Below are positions 16,000 through 24,688 of a stretch of DNA of 40,180 nt, in pieces. The stretch comes from Methanobrevibacter thaueri. GTDB lineage: Archaea > Methanobacteriota > Methanobacteria > Methanobacteriales > Methanobacteriaceae. How positions within the stretch are numbered: position 1 is the stretch's first letter; the number at the start of each line of letters is the position of its first letter. The position numbers were made by a program, and so were the translations under genes. Location: contig NZ_SUTK01000014.1 of assembly GCF_015062905.1 (NCBI RefSeq), forward strand, positions 1 to 40,180. The letters are read 5' to 3'. Below the pieces are notes generated by a model that saw nothing but the letters and a program-made list of their open reading frames with translations, was not told where the DNA came from and did not search any database.

Positions 16000-17082
16000 T
16001 TAATAATCATCCATCATTTGGTTAAATTCGTCAAAAATGTGTCTTGTATCGTTTGGACCAGGTCCTGCTTCAGGATGGTACTGTATACAATTTAACGGCA
16101 ACTCTTTATGGGAAATACCTTCCGGAGTTCCATCATTCAAGTTAATCTGAGTCAATACTAAATCGGTTTCCTTTAAAGACTCCTTATCAATTGTAAAACC
16201 ATGATTTTGTGATGTAATGAATACTTTTCCGGTGTTTAGGTCTTTTACCGGCTGGTTTTCACCACGGTGACCGAATTTCATCTTATATGACCTTGCACCG
16301 AATGATTTGGCAATCAGTTGCTGACCCATACAGATACCGAATATTGGCAGCCTGTTTGATAGCTTTTTCATGGTTTCGATAGTTTCGGACACTCTGTCAG
16401 GGTTTCCAGGTCCGGAAGTAATCATGAGTCCTGATGGGGAGTAATCCAAGACTGTCTTGTAGTCAGTGTCATAAGGGAACAGTATGACTCCAATGTCACG
16501 TTCCAAAAATGAGTTTATGATATTCTTTTTAACACCACAGTCAATCAGAGCGACTTTCCTGTCGGCATCCTCATTGAATATCTTGATTTCCTTAGTGGAA
16601 ACCAAAGGCACAACATCCCTGTCTTCAATGCTTGGCTGTGCTTTTGCCATTTCCAGGAGTTTGTCATCATCGATGTCTTCAGTTGTGATAGCTGCTTTAA
16701 GTGAACCTCTTTCTCTGATTTTAAGTGTCAAATCACGAGTGTCGATTCCACTGATTCCAGGAGTTTCAAACTCTTTTAAAAATTCGTCCAATGTTTTTTG
16801 AGGTCCGAAGTTTGAAAGCTCACGACAAACTTCACGACAAACAAATCCTTCAACCTGAATCTTGTCAGATTGGTACCACTCTTCACTTACCCCGTGATTA
16901 CCTTCAAGCGGGTAAGTGGACATTAAAATTTCTCCTCTAAAAGACGGATCAGTCAGAGATTCAGTGTAACCGCCCATACCAGTGGAAAAAACAAGTTCCC
17001 CTAATTTGGTGGTTTCATAACCGAATGCTTCACCTTTTAAAATAGTTCCATCTTCCAAAGCCAATTTAGCTATTTTTACCAT
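16000..17082 (-). CDS. carA: Carbamoyl-phosphate synthase small (glutaminase) subunit
   Basis: The 360-residue protein has the CarA N-terminal domain (LEDGTILKGEAFG, TGMGGYTESLTDPSF) and a class I glutamine amidotransferase domain. The catalytic cysteine is C251 in GICMGQQLI, with His and Glu in CIQYHPEAGPG near the C-terminus. It supplies ammonia to CarB through the intersubunit tunnel. The ATG is preceded by GGTGAT (17086-17091) and by T/A-rich promoter DNA. It is the first gene of the carAB operon. I see no attenuator or riboswitch in the 167 bases upstream. Confidence 0.98.
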   Translation of the reverse strand: MVKIAKLALEDGTILKGEAFGYETTKLGELVFSTGMGGYTESLTDPSFRGEILMSTYPLEGNHGVSEEWYQSDKIQVEGFVCREVCRELSNFGPQKTLDEFLKEFETPGISGIDTRDLTLKIRERGSLKAAITTEDIDDDKLLEMAKAQPSIEDRDVVPLVSTKEIKIFNEDADRKVALIDCGVKKNIINSFLERDIGVILFPYDTDYKTVLDYSPSGLMITSGPGNPDRVSETIETMKKLSNRLPIFGICMGQQLIAKSFGARSYKMKFGHRGENQPVKDLNTGKVFITSQNHGFTIDKESLKETDLVLTQINLNDGTPEGISHKELPLNCIQYHPEAGPGPNDTRHIFDEFNQMMDDY

Positions 17083-17249
17083 TAAATCACCATAATAAAA
17101 TATAAAAATTTACTATCTTTATTATATTTTATTTTAGATTATTATTAAACTTTGTTTTTTAGTGAGGAAATCATCATTTTTTGAAAAAAAATTCAAATTT
17201 AAAAATTCAATTTTGAAAATTTATTAATTAAAATGACCAAAATAAGACC

Positions 17250-18770
17250 ATGGACAGGGAATCTGAAAAGTTAATCAAAAATCAGATGAAAAATCCGAAT
17301 GACTTCAAGAAATTCAAAAAAATGATTGGAGAAACCAAAGCTTACGACGTTCCAAAGTCATTCACCGGAGAGCTGAGGCCTTATCAAAAGATAGGTTATT
17401 CCTGGCTTGTTTCAAATGTCAGATATAAGTTCGGATGCATACTGGCAGATGACATGGGGCTCGGTAAAACAGTCCAGGTTCTAACCGCAATACTCCATTT
17501 CAAGGAGGCAAATCCCCTGGACAGTGAACCGTCACTGATTATAGTCCCTCCGACACTGATATCCAACTGGGAAAACGAAATCAAAAAGTTCACCCCTGAA
17601 CTGTCATATTACATCTATCACGGATCAAACAGGACATTCCCATTTGAGGAATATGACATCATGCTGACATCCTATGGAGTAATAAGACTTGACTTGGACA
17701 TGTTTTTAGACAAGACATGGTTCGTATGCGTTATTGATGAAGCTCAAAACATCAAAAATCCGAATACCCAGCAGACAAAGGCCATCAAGAACGTGAAGGC
17801 AAAGACAAAGATTGCCCTTACCGGTACTCCCATCGAAAACAAATTGACAGATTACTGGTCCATATTTGATTTTGTAAACAAGGGATATCTCTCATCACTG
17901 GACAGCTTCAAGGCGAATTATGTGATGAGAATCGAGAGGCTGGAAGAGACAAAGACCCTGGAAAAGTTCAGGACGATAACAAAACCATTTGTCATGAGGC
18001 GTCTCAAGACCGATGACAACATCAAGGATGAGCTTCCGGACAAGATTGTCAATGACATCTACTGCAGCCTGACAAACAAACAGATTAAACTGTACAATGC
18101 AATAATGGACGGCATCTTCGAGGATCTGGAAGGAAAAACAGGCATTGAAAGACGCGGAATTATTCTAAACATCATCACCGGACTAAAACAGGCATGCAAT
18201 CATCCGGCACAGTTCCTGCGTTCCGACAATCCGAAGATTTCAGAATCAGGAAAGATGGAGTTGCTGATTACAATCTTGGAAAACATTATGGATATGGATG
18301 AAAAGGTGATAATCTTTACCCAATATGCTCAAATGGGCAAAATAATACAGAAGTTGGTCTCCAAAAAACTTAAAACCGAAGTGCTGTTTTTACACGGTTC
18401 CCTCTCACAACAGAAAAGAGCGGAAGTTATTGAGAATTTCCAGGAAAACAAGGACTGTAAGATTCTGGTTGCCACACTCAAGACAGGGGGCGTTGGACTT
18501 AACCTGACAGCCGCACAGAACGTTATCCATTATGACCTATGGTGGAATCCTGCAATTGAAAACCAGGCAACAGACCGTGTGCACAGAATCGGCCAGAAAA
18601 GCGATGTGATGGTGTACAGGTTCATCACAAAGGGAACCCTTGAAGAAGTAATTGACGAGATGAGCAAAAACAAGCTGAATCTTGCTGAAAAGGCCATAAG
18701 CAGCGATGAAACATTCATCACCGAAATGACCGATGAAGAGCTGAAGGAAAAATTATCATTGAGAATATGA
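17250..18770 (+). CDS. Compact SNF2-family ATPase/helicase
   Basis: The 506-residue protein is little more than the two RecA-like lobes of the SNF2 family. Motifs are LRPYQKIGYSWL (Q-like motif, about 42-53), DDMGLGKT (67-74), VIDEAQNIKNP (about 162), ALTGTPIENKL (about 190), then GGVGLNLTAAQNVIHYDLWWNPAIENQATDRVHRIGQ in lobe 2. Bacterial and archaeal relatives are usually twice as long, with N-terminal zinc-finger or SWIM domains missing here. It likely translocates on duplex DNA to remodel protein-DNA complexes. The ATG has no ribosome site; an in-frame TAA lies just upstream, and a TATA-like AAATTTATTAATTA sits 27 bases away, so the transcript is probably leaderless. Confidence 0.93.
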   Translation: MDRESEKLIKNQMKNPNDFKKFKKMIGETKAYDVPKSFTGELRPYQKIGYSWLVSNVRYKFGCILADDMGLGKTVQVLTAILHFKEANPLDSEPSLIIVPPTLISNWENEIKKFTPELSYYIYHGSNRTFPFEEYDIMLTSYGVIRLDLDMFLDKTWFVCVIDEAQNIKNPNTQQTKAIKNVKAKTKIALTGTPIENKLTDYWSIFDFVNKGYLSSLDSFKANYVMRIERLEETKTLEKFRTITKPFVMRRLKTDDNIKDELPDKIVNDIYCSLTNKQIKLYNAIMDGIFEDLEGKTGIERRGIILNIITGLKQACNHPAQFLRSDNPKISESGKMELLITILENIMDMDEKVIIFTQYAQMGKIIQKLVSKKLKTEVLFLHGSLSQQKRAEVIENFQENKDCKILVATLKTGGVGLNLTAAQNVIHYDLWWNPAIENQATDRVHRIGQKSDVMVYRFITKGTLEEVIDEMSKNKLNLAEKAISSDETFITEMTDEELKEKLSLRI

Positions 18771-18773
18771 TAA

Positions 18774-19598
18774 CTAGTCTATCCTCAAACTGAAATTAAG
18801 GCTTCTTGATGAATGTGTCAGTGCTCCGATAGAAATGATGTCAACACCATATTCAACATAATCCATGATATTGTCCTTTGTGATTCCGCCTGAAACCTCA
18901 ATGAGAGAATTTTGACGAATTTTGAGTTTTTCAAGCTCATCAATGACTTCCTTGACTTCATCACCGGACATGTTGTCAAGCATTACAATATCCGCACCGT
19001 TTTCAACGCATTTGACCGCATCATCCAATGTTTCAACCTCTATTTCAATTTTTTTGGAAAAACTTGTGTTTTCTTTGGCTTTCAATAGAGCGTCCAAAGG
19101 AGATCCGCAAACCGCAATGTGATTGTCCTTAATCAGAACCATGTCATCCAAGCTGAAGCGGTGAGTGTCCGCTCCTCCAACAGTCAGGGCATACTTGTCA
19201 AATTTTGCTATTCCAGGAGATGTTTTACGGGTGCCTGCAATCCTTACATCATAATCGCGAACCAAATCAGCATATTCAGCTGCCGCACTGGCAACACCAC
19301 TCATCCTCATGAGCAGATTCAATGCTGTTCTTTCAAGAAGCAATATTGTTCTTGCATCTCCCCTAAAAGAAATCAGCAAATCGTTCCTGGAGATTTTGAC
19401 CCCTTCCCTTAAACAAAGGGTAATTTCAACACCATATTCTTCAAATAATTCTCGGATGACATCAATTCCTGCCAGAATGCCTTCATCCTTTGATACGATA
19501 GATGCATTTACAATCTTATCCTTTTCGACAACTGCATTAGAGGTAATGTCTCCAAATCCTTCATCTTCAGCAAGCATATATTCAATAATCTTATCCAA
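18774..19598 (-). CDS. nadC: Nicotinate-nucleotide pyrophosphorylase (carboxylating)
   Basis: The 274-residue protein matches quinolinate phosphoribosyltransferase throughout: EDEGFGDITSNAV (about 11-23), LNLLMRMSGVAS, the active-site stretch AGTRKTSPGIAKFDKYALTVGGADTHRFSLDD (about 120-151), IKDNHIA, and IEVEVETLDDA. It converts quinolinate and PRPP to nicotinate mononucleotide, the step after NadA. The start codon is a TTG, placed by a strong AGGTGAT three bases upstream; the next ATG would cut off conserved residues. It is transcribed away from rnz-mscS-nadA. The gene faces the SNF2 gene with a 3-base gap. Confidence 0.96.
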   Translation of the reverse strand: MDKIIEYMLAEDEGFGDITSNAVVEKDKIVNASIVSKDEGILAGIDVIRELFEEYGVEITLCLREGVKISRNDLLISFRGDARTILLLERTALNLLMRMSGVASAAAEYADLVRDYDVRIAGTRKTSPGIAKFDKYALTVGGADTHRFSLDDMVLIKDNHIAVCGSPLDALLKAKENTSFSKKIEIEVETLDDAVKCVENGADIVMLDNMSGDEVKEVIDELEKLKIRQNSLIEVSGGITKDNIMDYVEYGVDIISIGALTHSSRSLNFSLRID

Positions 19599-19666
19599 AA
19601 AATCACCTAAAATTTAATATAATTATGAATATATAATTAATTGTATATTAATATTGAAGTGATAAA

Positions 19667-20578
19667 ATGGAAGTGACATTTTTAGGAACCTCATCAGCGG
19701 TCCATTCAAAAGACCGCAATCATCCGTCAATTGCAGTCAAGGCGTTCGGAGATGTATTCTTATTTGATTGCGGTGAAGGGACACAGAGACAATTATTGTT
19801 TACCAATGTAAGTCCCATGAAAATATCAAAGATATTTATCACACATTTTCATGGAGACCATATTTTGGGCCTTCCGGGATTGCTTCAATCAATGAGCCTG
19901 AATGGAAGAGAATCAAAATTAACCGTTTACGGTCCGAGAGGCTTGAATAAACTAAAAGATGCAATTTACAGCTTAGGCTATTGTGCAATCGAGTATCCTG
20001 TTGAATTTATTGAAATCGACACTGGAATCGTTGACGAAACTGATGAATATGTAATCAGTGCACAAAGTGTAAGGCACAATGTTCCGTCATTGGCCTATTC
20101 AATTGAAGAAAAGAAAAAGCCACGCTTTTTACGTGAAAAAGCCATTGAATTGGGAGTTCCCGTTGGTCCCGCTTTTGGAAAACTGCACAACGGAAAAAAT
20201 GTTGAAATCGACGGCAAAATCATAAAGCCGGAACAAGTCCTTGGCCCTCCCCGAAAAGGAATCAAGCTAACCTATTCCGGCGACACACGTCCCTGTGAAG
20301 AGATGATCATGTTTGCAAAAGACAGCACATTGCTCATTCATGAGTCAACTTTCATACAAAAAGAAGCACAGAATGCAGAGGACTATGGACATTCCACTTC
20401 CCAGGATGCCGCTTTTGTTGCCCGTGAATCCAACAGTGAAAAATTGATAATCACCCACATCAGCACAAGATATGGGGAAGAATACGCCCAGATAATGCTG
20501 AAGGAAGCTCGGGAAATCTTTGAAAATACCGAATTGGCCAGAGACTATATGGAAGAAAACCTTCGAGGAAAATCATGA
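19667..20578 (+). CDS. rnz: Ribonuclease Z (tRNA 3'-processing)
   Basis: The 303-residue metallo-beta-lactamase-fold nuclease has the zinc motif HFHGDH (H60, H62, D64, H65), the N-terminal FLGTSSAVHSKDRNHPS and later YSGDTRPCE, HESTF and ITHIS-TRY motifs (about 204-265). It removes the 3' trailer of pre-tRNAs. The length is normal for the short form that acts as a homodimer. AGTGAT precedes the ATG. Its stop overlaps mscS by ATGA, an operon link without an obvious functional reason. Confidence 0.96.
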   Translation: MEVTFLGTSSAVHSKDRNHPSIAVKAFGDVFLFDCGEGTQRQLLFTNVSPMKISKIFITHFHGDHILGLPGLLQSMSLNGRESKLTVYGPRGLNKLKDAIYSLGYCAIEYPVEFIEIDTGIVDETDEYVISAQSVRHNVPSLAYSIEEKKKPRFLREKAIELGVPVGPAFGKLHNGKNVEIDGKIIKPEQVLGPPRKGIKLTYSGDTRPCEEMIMFAKDSTLLIHESTFIQKEAQNAEDYGHSTSQDAAFVARESNSEKLIITHISTRYGEEYAQIMLKEAREIFENTELARDYMEENLRGKS

Positions 20579-21327
20579 ATATTCTACCGTTAAACAATCC
20601 TACACTGACACCAATCTATATTTTGATTATCATTATCGCAGCATCAATGCTTACACGCATTATTGCCTTTTTAATGAACAAAATGAACAGATTTAAAAAG
20701 GACATGACTGTAGTCTATCTCATAAGAGACATTATAAATTATATAATCTATTTCATTGCGCTGATGGTGATTCTGCAGTTTTTCGGGATCAATCTGACCG
20801 GAACCCTATTGAGTTTGGGTATTGTAGGTATTGCAGTGAGTTTTGCTGCAAAGGATATCATTTCAAACCTGTTTTCCGGAATCATACTAATTTTGGGTAA
20901 AAGCATAAAAGTTGGTGACACCCTTGAAATCCATGACAAAAAGGGCGTTGTTGAGAGGGTAACCCTCAGATCCACAATCATTGTCGATGATTTTGGAGTT
21001 AAAGACAATATTCCCAACTCAACATTGACAAATGACGCCTACCTACTGTTTAAGAAACCGGAAAAATATAGAGTGGACATAGTAACGGGACTGGCATTGG
21101 ATGTTGATGTTGAGGAGTTTGCATCCTACATTACCAAAAAGATTCTAGAGTATGATGAAATCTCAAAGGAACCTGAACCTGAGGTCTTTGCCAAAGAGAT
21201 ATCATTTAAACAAAGTAAAGTGAAAGTGTCATTTTGGGTAAAAGATTTTAATAGTAAAGATAAATATAGATTAATAGTCATTAACGAAATAAGGAAATAT
21301 GTTGTAAAGGGTGGAAAATATGAGTAA
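20575..21327 (+). CDS. Small mechanosensitive channel (MscS family)
   Basis: The 250-residue protein has three membrane segments (about 11-33, 45-66, 70-105). The last is the pore-lining helix, with Gly/Ala packing in LLSLGIVGIAVSFAAKDIISNLFSGIILI. The beta domain follows with VGDTLEIHDKKGVVERVTLRSTII and NIPNSTL, and a short alpha-beta C-terminal vestibule. It should open under membrane tension to release solutes after osmotic downshock. It overlaps rnz by four bases and the nadA start by eight. Confidence 0.94.
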   Translation: MNILPLNNPTLTPIYILIIIIAASMLTRIIAFLMNKMNRFKKDMTVVYLIRDIINYIIYFIALMVILQFFGINLTGTLLSLGIVGIAVSFAAKDIISNLFSGIILILGKSIKVGDTLEIHDKKGVVERVTLRSTIIVDDFGVKDNIPNSTLTNDAYLLFKKPEKYRVDIVTGLALDVDVEEFASYITKKILEYDEISKEPEPEVFAKEISFKQSKVKVSFWVKDFNSKDKYRLIVINEIRKYVVKGGKYE

Positions 21328-22234
21328 CTCACTTCAAGAAGAAATCTTAAAATTAAAAGAAGAGAAAAATGCAATAATTCTTGCACACAACTACCAGCCA
21401 AAGGAAGTTCAGGAAATTGCCGATTTTTTAGGAGATTCACTGGAATTGTGTATAAAGGCTTCTGAAATAGACGACAAGGATCTGGTAATATTCTGCGGAG
21501 TCGACTTTATGGCGGAAACCGCTTTTATCTTAAATCCGGACAAAAAGATTGTCATCCCAACACTTGAGGCCGAATGTCCTATGGCACATATGCTTCCTGA
21601 AGAGGAACTGCTAAAGGCAAAAGAAGAGCATCCTGATGCAGGAGTCATTCTTTACGTCAACAGTATTGCTGAGGCAAAACAGCACGCAGACACATTATGT
21701 ACCTCCGCAAATGCAGTCAAGATTGCAGAAAGCCTACCGCAGGACAAGATATTGTTTGGACCAGACAAAAACCTTGGAACTCATGTCGCAGAAAGAACAG
21801 ACAAGGAAATCATTCCAGTTCCAAAAGACGGCCATTGCTATGTGCACAGGTTATTCCATGTTGAAGATGTTGAGCTTAAAAGAAAAGAATATCCTAACGC
21901 TGAGATAATCTGCCACCCAGAATGTAAGATTGAAGTTCAAAAAGCGTGTGACGAAGTGATGTCAACCGGTGGAATGTTAAGACACATTGCAGCAAGCGAC
22001 AAGGAGGAATTCGTTATCGGAACTGAAATCGACATGATTACAAGAATCAACTCAGAGGTTCCGGGCAAAAAATTGTATCCTATGCTTGAAGGGGCAATCT
22101 GTGAAACAATGAAGCTCCATACACTTGAAAAAATCAGGGATGCACTTGTCAATGAGGCTCCGGAAGTCACATTGCCTAAGGATGTTGCCGACAAATCCCG
22201 AAAAGCCGTTGAACATATGTTAAATGCTAGCTAG
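21320..22234 (+). CDS. nadA: Quinolinate synthase A
   Basis: The 304-residue protein is the 4Fe-4S enzyme that condenses iminoaspartate with dihydroxyacetone phosphate into quinolinate. The three cluster cysteines are C86 (AECPMAH), C202 (HPECK) and C261 (ICETMK). The AHNYQ and STGGM substrate-binding motifs are present. The start is the ATG at 21320, with AGGGTGG eight bases upstream; a GTG nine bases earlier lies in that ribosome site. It overlaps mscS by eight bases. The partner enzyme forming iminoaspartate (aspartate dehydrogenase or NadB) is not in the window; nadC is 1.7 kb away on the other strand. Confidence 0.97.
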   Translation: MSNSLQEEILKLKEEKNAIILAHNYQPKEVQEIADFLGDSLELCIKASEIDDKDLVIFCGVDFMAETAFILNPDKKIVIPTLEAECPMAHMLPEEELLKAKEEHPDAGVILYVNSIAEAKQHADTLCTSANAVKIAESLPQDKILFGPDKNLGTHVAERTDKEIIPVPKDGHCYVHRLFHVEDVELKRKEYPNAEIICHPECKIEVQKACDEVMSTGGMLRHIAASDKEEFVIGTEIDMITRINSEVPGKKLYPMLEGAICETMKLHTLEKIRDALVNEAPEVTLPKDVADKSRKAVEHMLNAS

Positions 22235-22252
22235 ACTAGCTTTAACACCTTA

Positions 22253-23224
22253 TTATTTAAATTGCTTAAAAAAGGCGATGACCTCTTCACCAATATGGTC
22301 ATAATCTTTTTCTTCAAAGTAATATTTCTCTTTTACATCTTCCTGTTTTAGAACAATTGAATTGGAAACCTGGTCTTTAAACGGTAACATGTCAAGTTCA
22401 TAATTGAAATAGTTATCATTGGTTGAGACGAAGAAAGATTTTGCCTTAATATTGCCCAACTTTTCTACAACATCATACTCCAAAAAACAGTCATTTCTGA
22501 ATTTGAGATCATAGATGTCCCTAAAGAAGCATTCATCGTTAAAATCTTCAAAAATTGCGGAAATTTCATCATTGCCCAAATTATTAAATATTTTTTTGGA
22601 GGACGAATGTGCAAAAAGCAGTGCATTAATCGCCATCATATTTTTAGTTTTTGAAACACTGTATCCATCAGTATAGTAATCATCTATTGAGTCTATGATA
22701 AGTTCCAAAACTTTTGAAATGATGAATCTGTAACCTGATAGCTTTGCAGCACTATTGGCAAGGAAAATAAATTCCATATCATCAGGAAACTCACATGCCC
22801 AGGTTAGAACTATATAACCGCCAATACCTTCTCCAACCAGACCTAAGATCTTTTTAATTTTGAATTTATCAGCCAAAAACTGTCTTTTAAAATTTACAAC
22901 ATCAAGAAGGGTATATCTTGGAAATTCATAATTTAATCCAGTGGATGAAGGAGAACAGGTACCTGGAATTCCTAAAGGACTAATTACAATAAAATAGAAT
23001 TCATCAGTGAAATTACCATTATCCATTATATACTTATGAGACTCTCTTAAAAAAGAATAGATACCATTGAAAGTGGAAAAAAACAGGACTGCATTTGTAA
23101 TGAATCCTTCTTCATCATATTTTGGAGTGCCGAATGTCTTATATTCGACTTCAACATTTTCCAGCACCCTGCCATACTCAAATTCAAATGATTCCATTAC
23201 ATGAAAATTACTTTCAGGATACAT
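22253..23224 (-). CDS. MetX-like alpha/beta hydrolase, probable inactive paralogue
   Basis: The 323-residue protein resembles homoserine O-acetyltransferase-type hydrolases: FEFEYGRVLENVEVEYKTFGTPKYDEEG at the start, LGIPGTCSPSST (about 84-95), and LDVVNFKRQFLADKFKIKKILGLVGEGIGGYIVLTWA across the nucleophile elbow. The elbow reads GEGIG (131-135) where active members have G-x-S-x-G, so Gly133 replaces the catalytic serine. The codon is GGT, clearly read. A late Asp (STNDNYF) and His (YDHIGEE) remain. The serine is intact in the neighbouring paralogue. It may be a non-catalytic binding protein. An upstream GAGGTTT site supports the ATG. Confidence 0.8.
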   Translation of the reverse strand: MYPESNFHVMESFEFEYGRVLENVEVEYKTFGTPKYDEEGFITNAVLFFSTFNGIYSFLRESHKYIMDNGNFTDEFYFIVISPLGIPGTCSPSSTGLNYEFPRYTLLDVVNFKRQFLADKFKIKKILGLVGEGIGGYIVLTWACEFPDDMEFIFLANSAAKLSGYRFIISKVLELIIDSIDDYYTDGYSVSKTKNMMAINALLFAHSSSKKIFNNLGNDEISAIFEDFNDECFFRDIYDLKFRNDCFLEYDVVEKLGNIKAKSFFVSTNDNYFNYELDMLPFKDQVSNSIVLKQEDVKEKYYFEEKDYDHIGEEVIAFFKQFK

Positions 23225-23350
23225 TTAAAAAAACCTCGTTTCTAATAAATAGGTAGTAACTGAAAACATATAAATTTTTTTAAAAAAAGTTTGGAAAAAT
23301 TGATAAAAAATTAAATACATTTAGATTTTAATGTAAAAGTATAAAATATA

Positions 23351-23629
23351 TTACATATCTTCCAGAAAACTTGACAGGAAGACATTCATTTCAATCTCTT
23401 CACGGGCAATGAAATCATCCAATCTTATTTTTGCAACATCACTTTGGAAGGGATACAATTCTTCACTGAAATGCATTGTCAATGTCAAAACATCGTCGTT
23501 AACTGCGAGTTCCTCATCCAAATTTGCCTTCAGATAATCCAGCTGGCTTTCGGACAAACCTGAAACGGAATACCTGATGAATTTCCCATTGTCGTCATCA
23601 CCATAATCTGAAATGCTAACAATCATCAA
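23351..23629 (-). CDS. Small acidic protein of unknown function
   Basis: This 92-residue protein is acidic, with no membrane segment or cysteines, and I do not recognise it. Strands alternate with two helices (QLDYLKANLDEELA and IRLDDFIAREEIEM), suggesting a small alpha/beta fold. Its start lies inside the 3' end of the upstream hydrolase gene (14-base overlap) behind GGAGGGG, so it is co-translated with that gene. It ends 126 bases before the second hydrolase, and this gap holds that gene's own promoter-like DNA. Two ATGs are adjacent (23629 and 23626); either could be used. Confidence 0.65.
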   Translation of the reverse strand: MMIVSISDYGDDDNGKFIRYSVSGLSESQLDYLKANLDEELAVNDDVLTLTMHFSEELYPFQSDVAKIRLDDFIAREEIEMNVFLSSFLEDM

Positions 23630-24566
23630 ACCCCTCCATAAATTCTTTTAATTCATCGGAAATTGTTTCAAGCTCATTGAAACACAAATGTCCCAATTCG
23701 GAATCCATTATAATCAGCCGTGAATTTTCAATCATCCGAGACATTGGAATGCCATCCAATTCGGGAGGAAAATGAGGGTCCTGTTTGCATGAGATGATTA
23801 AAACCTCAGAAGTAATCTTGTCCAAATCATCCTCCACATCAAAGTTCATGCAAGATTCATTGCAGTATTTCAAATCGTAAATGTCTGTTTCAAGCATCTC
23901 ATTTCCGAATGTTTCAAATTCAAATGCCAGCTCCTCATTGGACATTGACCTTAATGCCTCCTTGGAAAGTCCAAAATTAAATTCGGCAAGATTCGCCAAT
24001 CTCAAAGTCCTGATTAGTGAGTAGGTCATTTCGCCGCTTGCATAATCCGGATCAGATGTTATGATTTCATCGACAAATTTTGAAAGGATGTAATCATGGC
24101 CTGCAACCTTATAGCTGCTTACGCCACAGATGATGAATTCCTGAAATTCAGGATAGAGGATGGCCTGTGTCAGACCGATGAAACCTCCCATAGAATTGCC
24201 GATAAGTCCCAAAACATGTTTGATGCCAAACTTTTCGGCCAAAAACTGCCTTTGGAAATTGACTACATCAACAAGGGAATATTTTGGAAACTTATTTTTC
24301 AAATCGGTTGTTGAAGGAGAGCAGGACCCCGGAGAGCCCAAGGCGGACATGCTTACAAAAAAGTATTTGTCGCCATCAAACGCATCGCCCTTTTCGGTCA
24401 GTGGCAAAATCTTGTTTATTCCCGCAAATGTTCCAAGAGATCCTGAACAGTAAACAATTGCATTACTGATGGAACCCTCCGCGTCATATTTTGGAGTTCC
24501 AAACGTCATAAACTCAACAACGGCATCATCAATCACATCACCATTTTCAAATTCGAACGAATCCAT
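23616..24566 (-). CDS. MetX-like alpha/beta hydrolase, intact nucleophile
   Basis: The 316-residue protein is a paralogue of the one at 22253 and matches it along its length (FEFENGDVIDDAVVEFMTFGTPKYDAEG, LGSPGSCSPSTT, LVDVVNFQRQFLAEKFGIKHVLGLIGNSMGGFIGLTQA). The nucleophile elbow GNSMG (123-127) keeps Ser125, and the late Asp (CKQDPHF) and His (LGHLCF) complete a triad. The substrate is unknown; such proteins are often annotated as homoserine O-acetyltransferases. The coordinates use the first ATG, but coding may begin at ATT 24611, 15 codons earlier, six bases after GGGGAGGA. That extension would align with the N-terminus of the paralogue. Confidence 0.82.
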   Translation of the reverse strand: MDSFEFENGDVIDDAVVEFMTFGTPKYDAEGSISNAIVYCSGSLGTFAGINKILPLTEKGDAFDGDKYFFVSMSALGSPGSCSPSTTDLKNKFPKYSLVDVVNFQRQFLAEKFGIKHVLGLIGNSMGGFIGLTQAILYPEFQEFIICGVSSYKVAGHDYILSKFVDEIITSDPDYASGEMTYSLIRTLRLANLAEFNFGLSKEALRSMSNEELAFEFETFGNEMLETDIYDLKYCNESCMNFDVEDDLDKITSEVLIISCKQDPHFPPELDGIPMSRMIENSRLIIMDSELGHLCFNELETISDELKEFMEGFDDC

Positions 24567-24688
24567 GGTGAAATACTCTTTTTTTTCTTCAAAATATTCA
24601 TCATCGTAAATGGAAATTCCTCCCCTGAACTATAATAATTGATTTTGAAAACAAATTATTTAAATTAATCTAGACAATGTAAATTGTG

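Noticed and set aside
22225..22252. GCTAG/CTAGC inverted repeat after nadA as a terminator
   Set aside because: The stem is only five pairs and is not followed by a T-run, so it is too weak to call.
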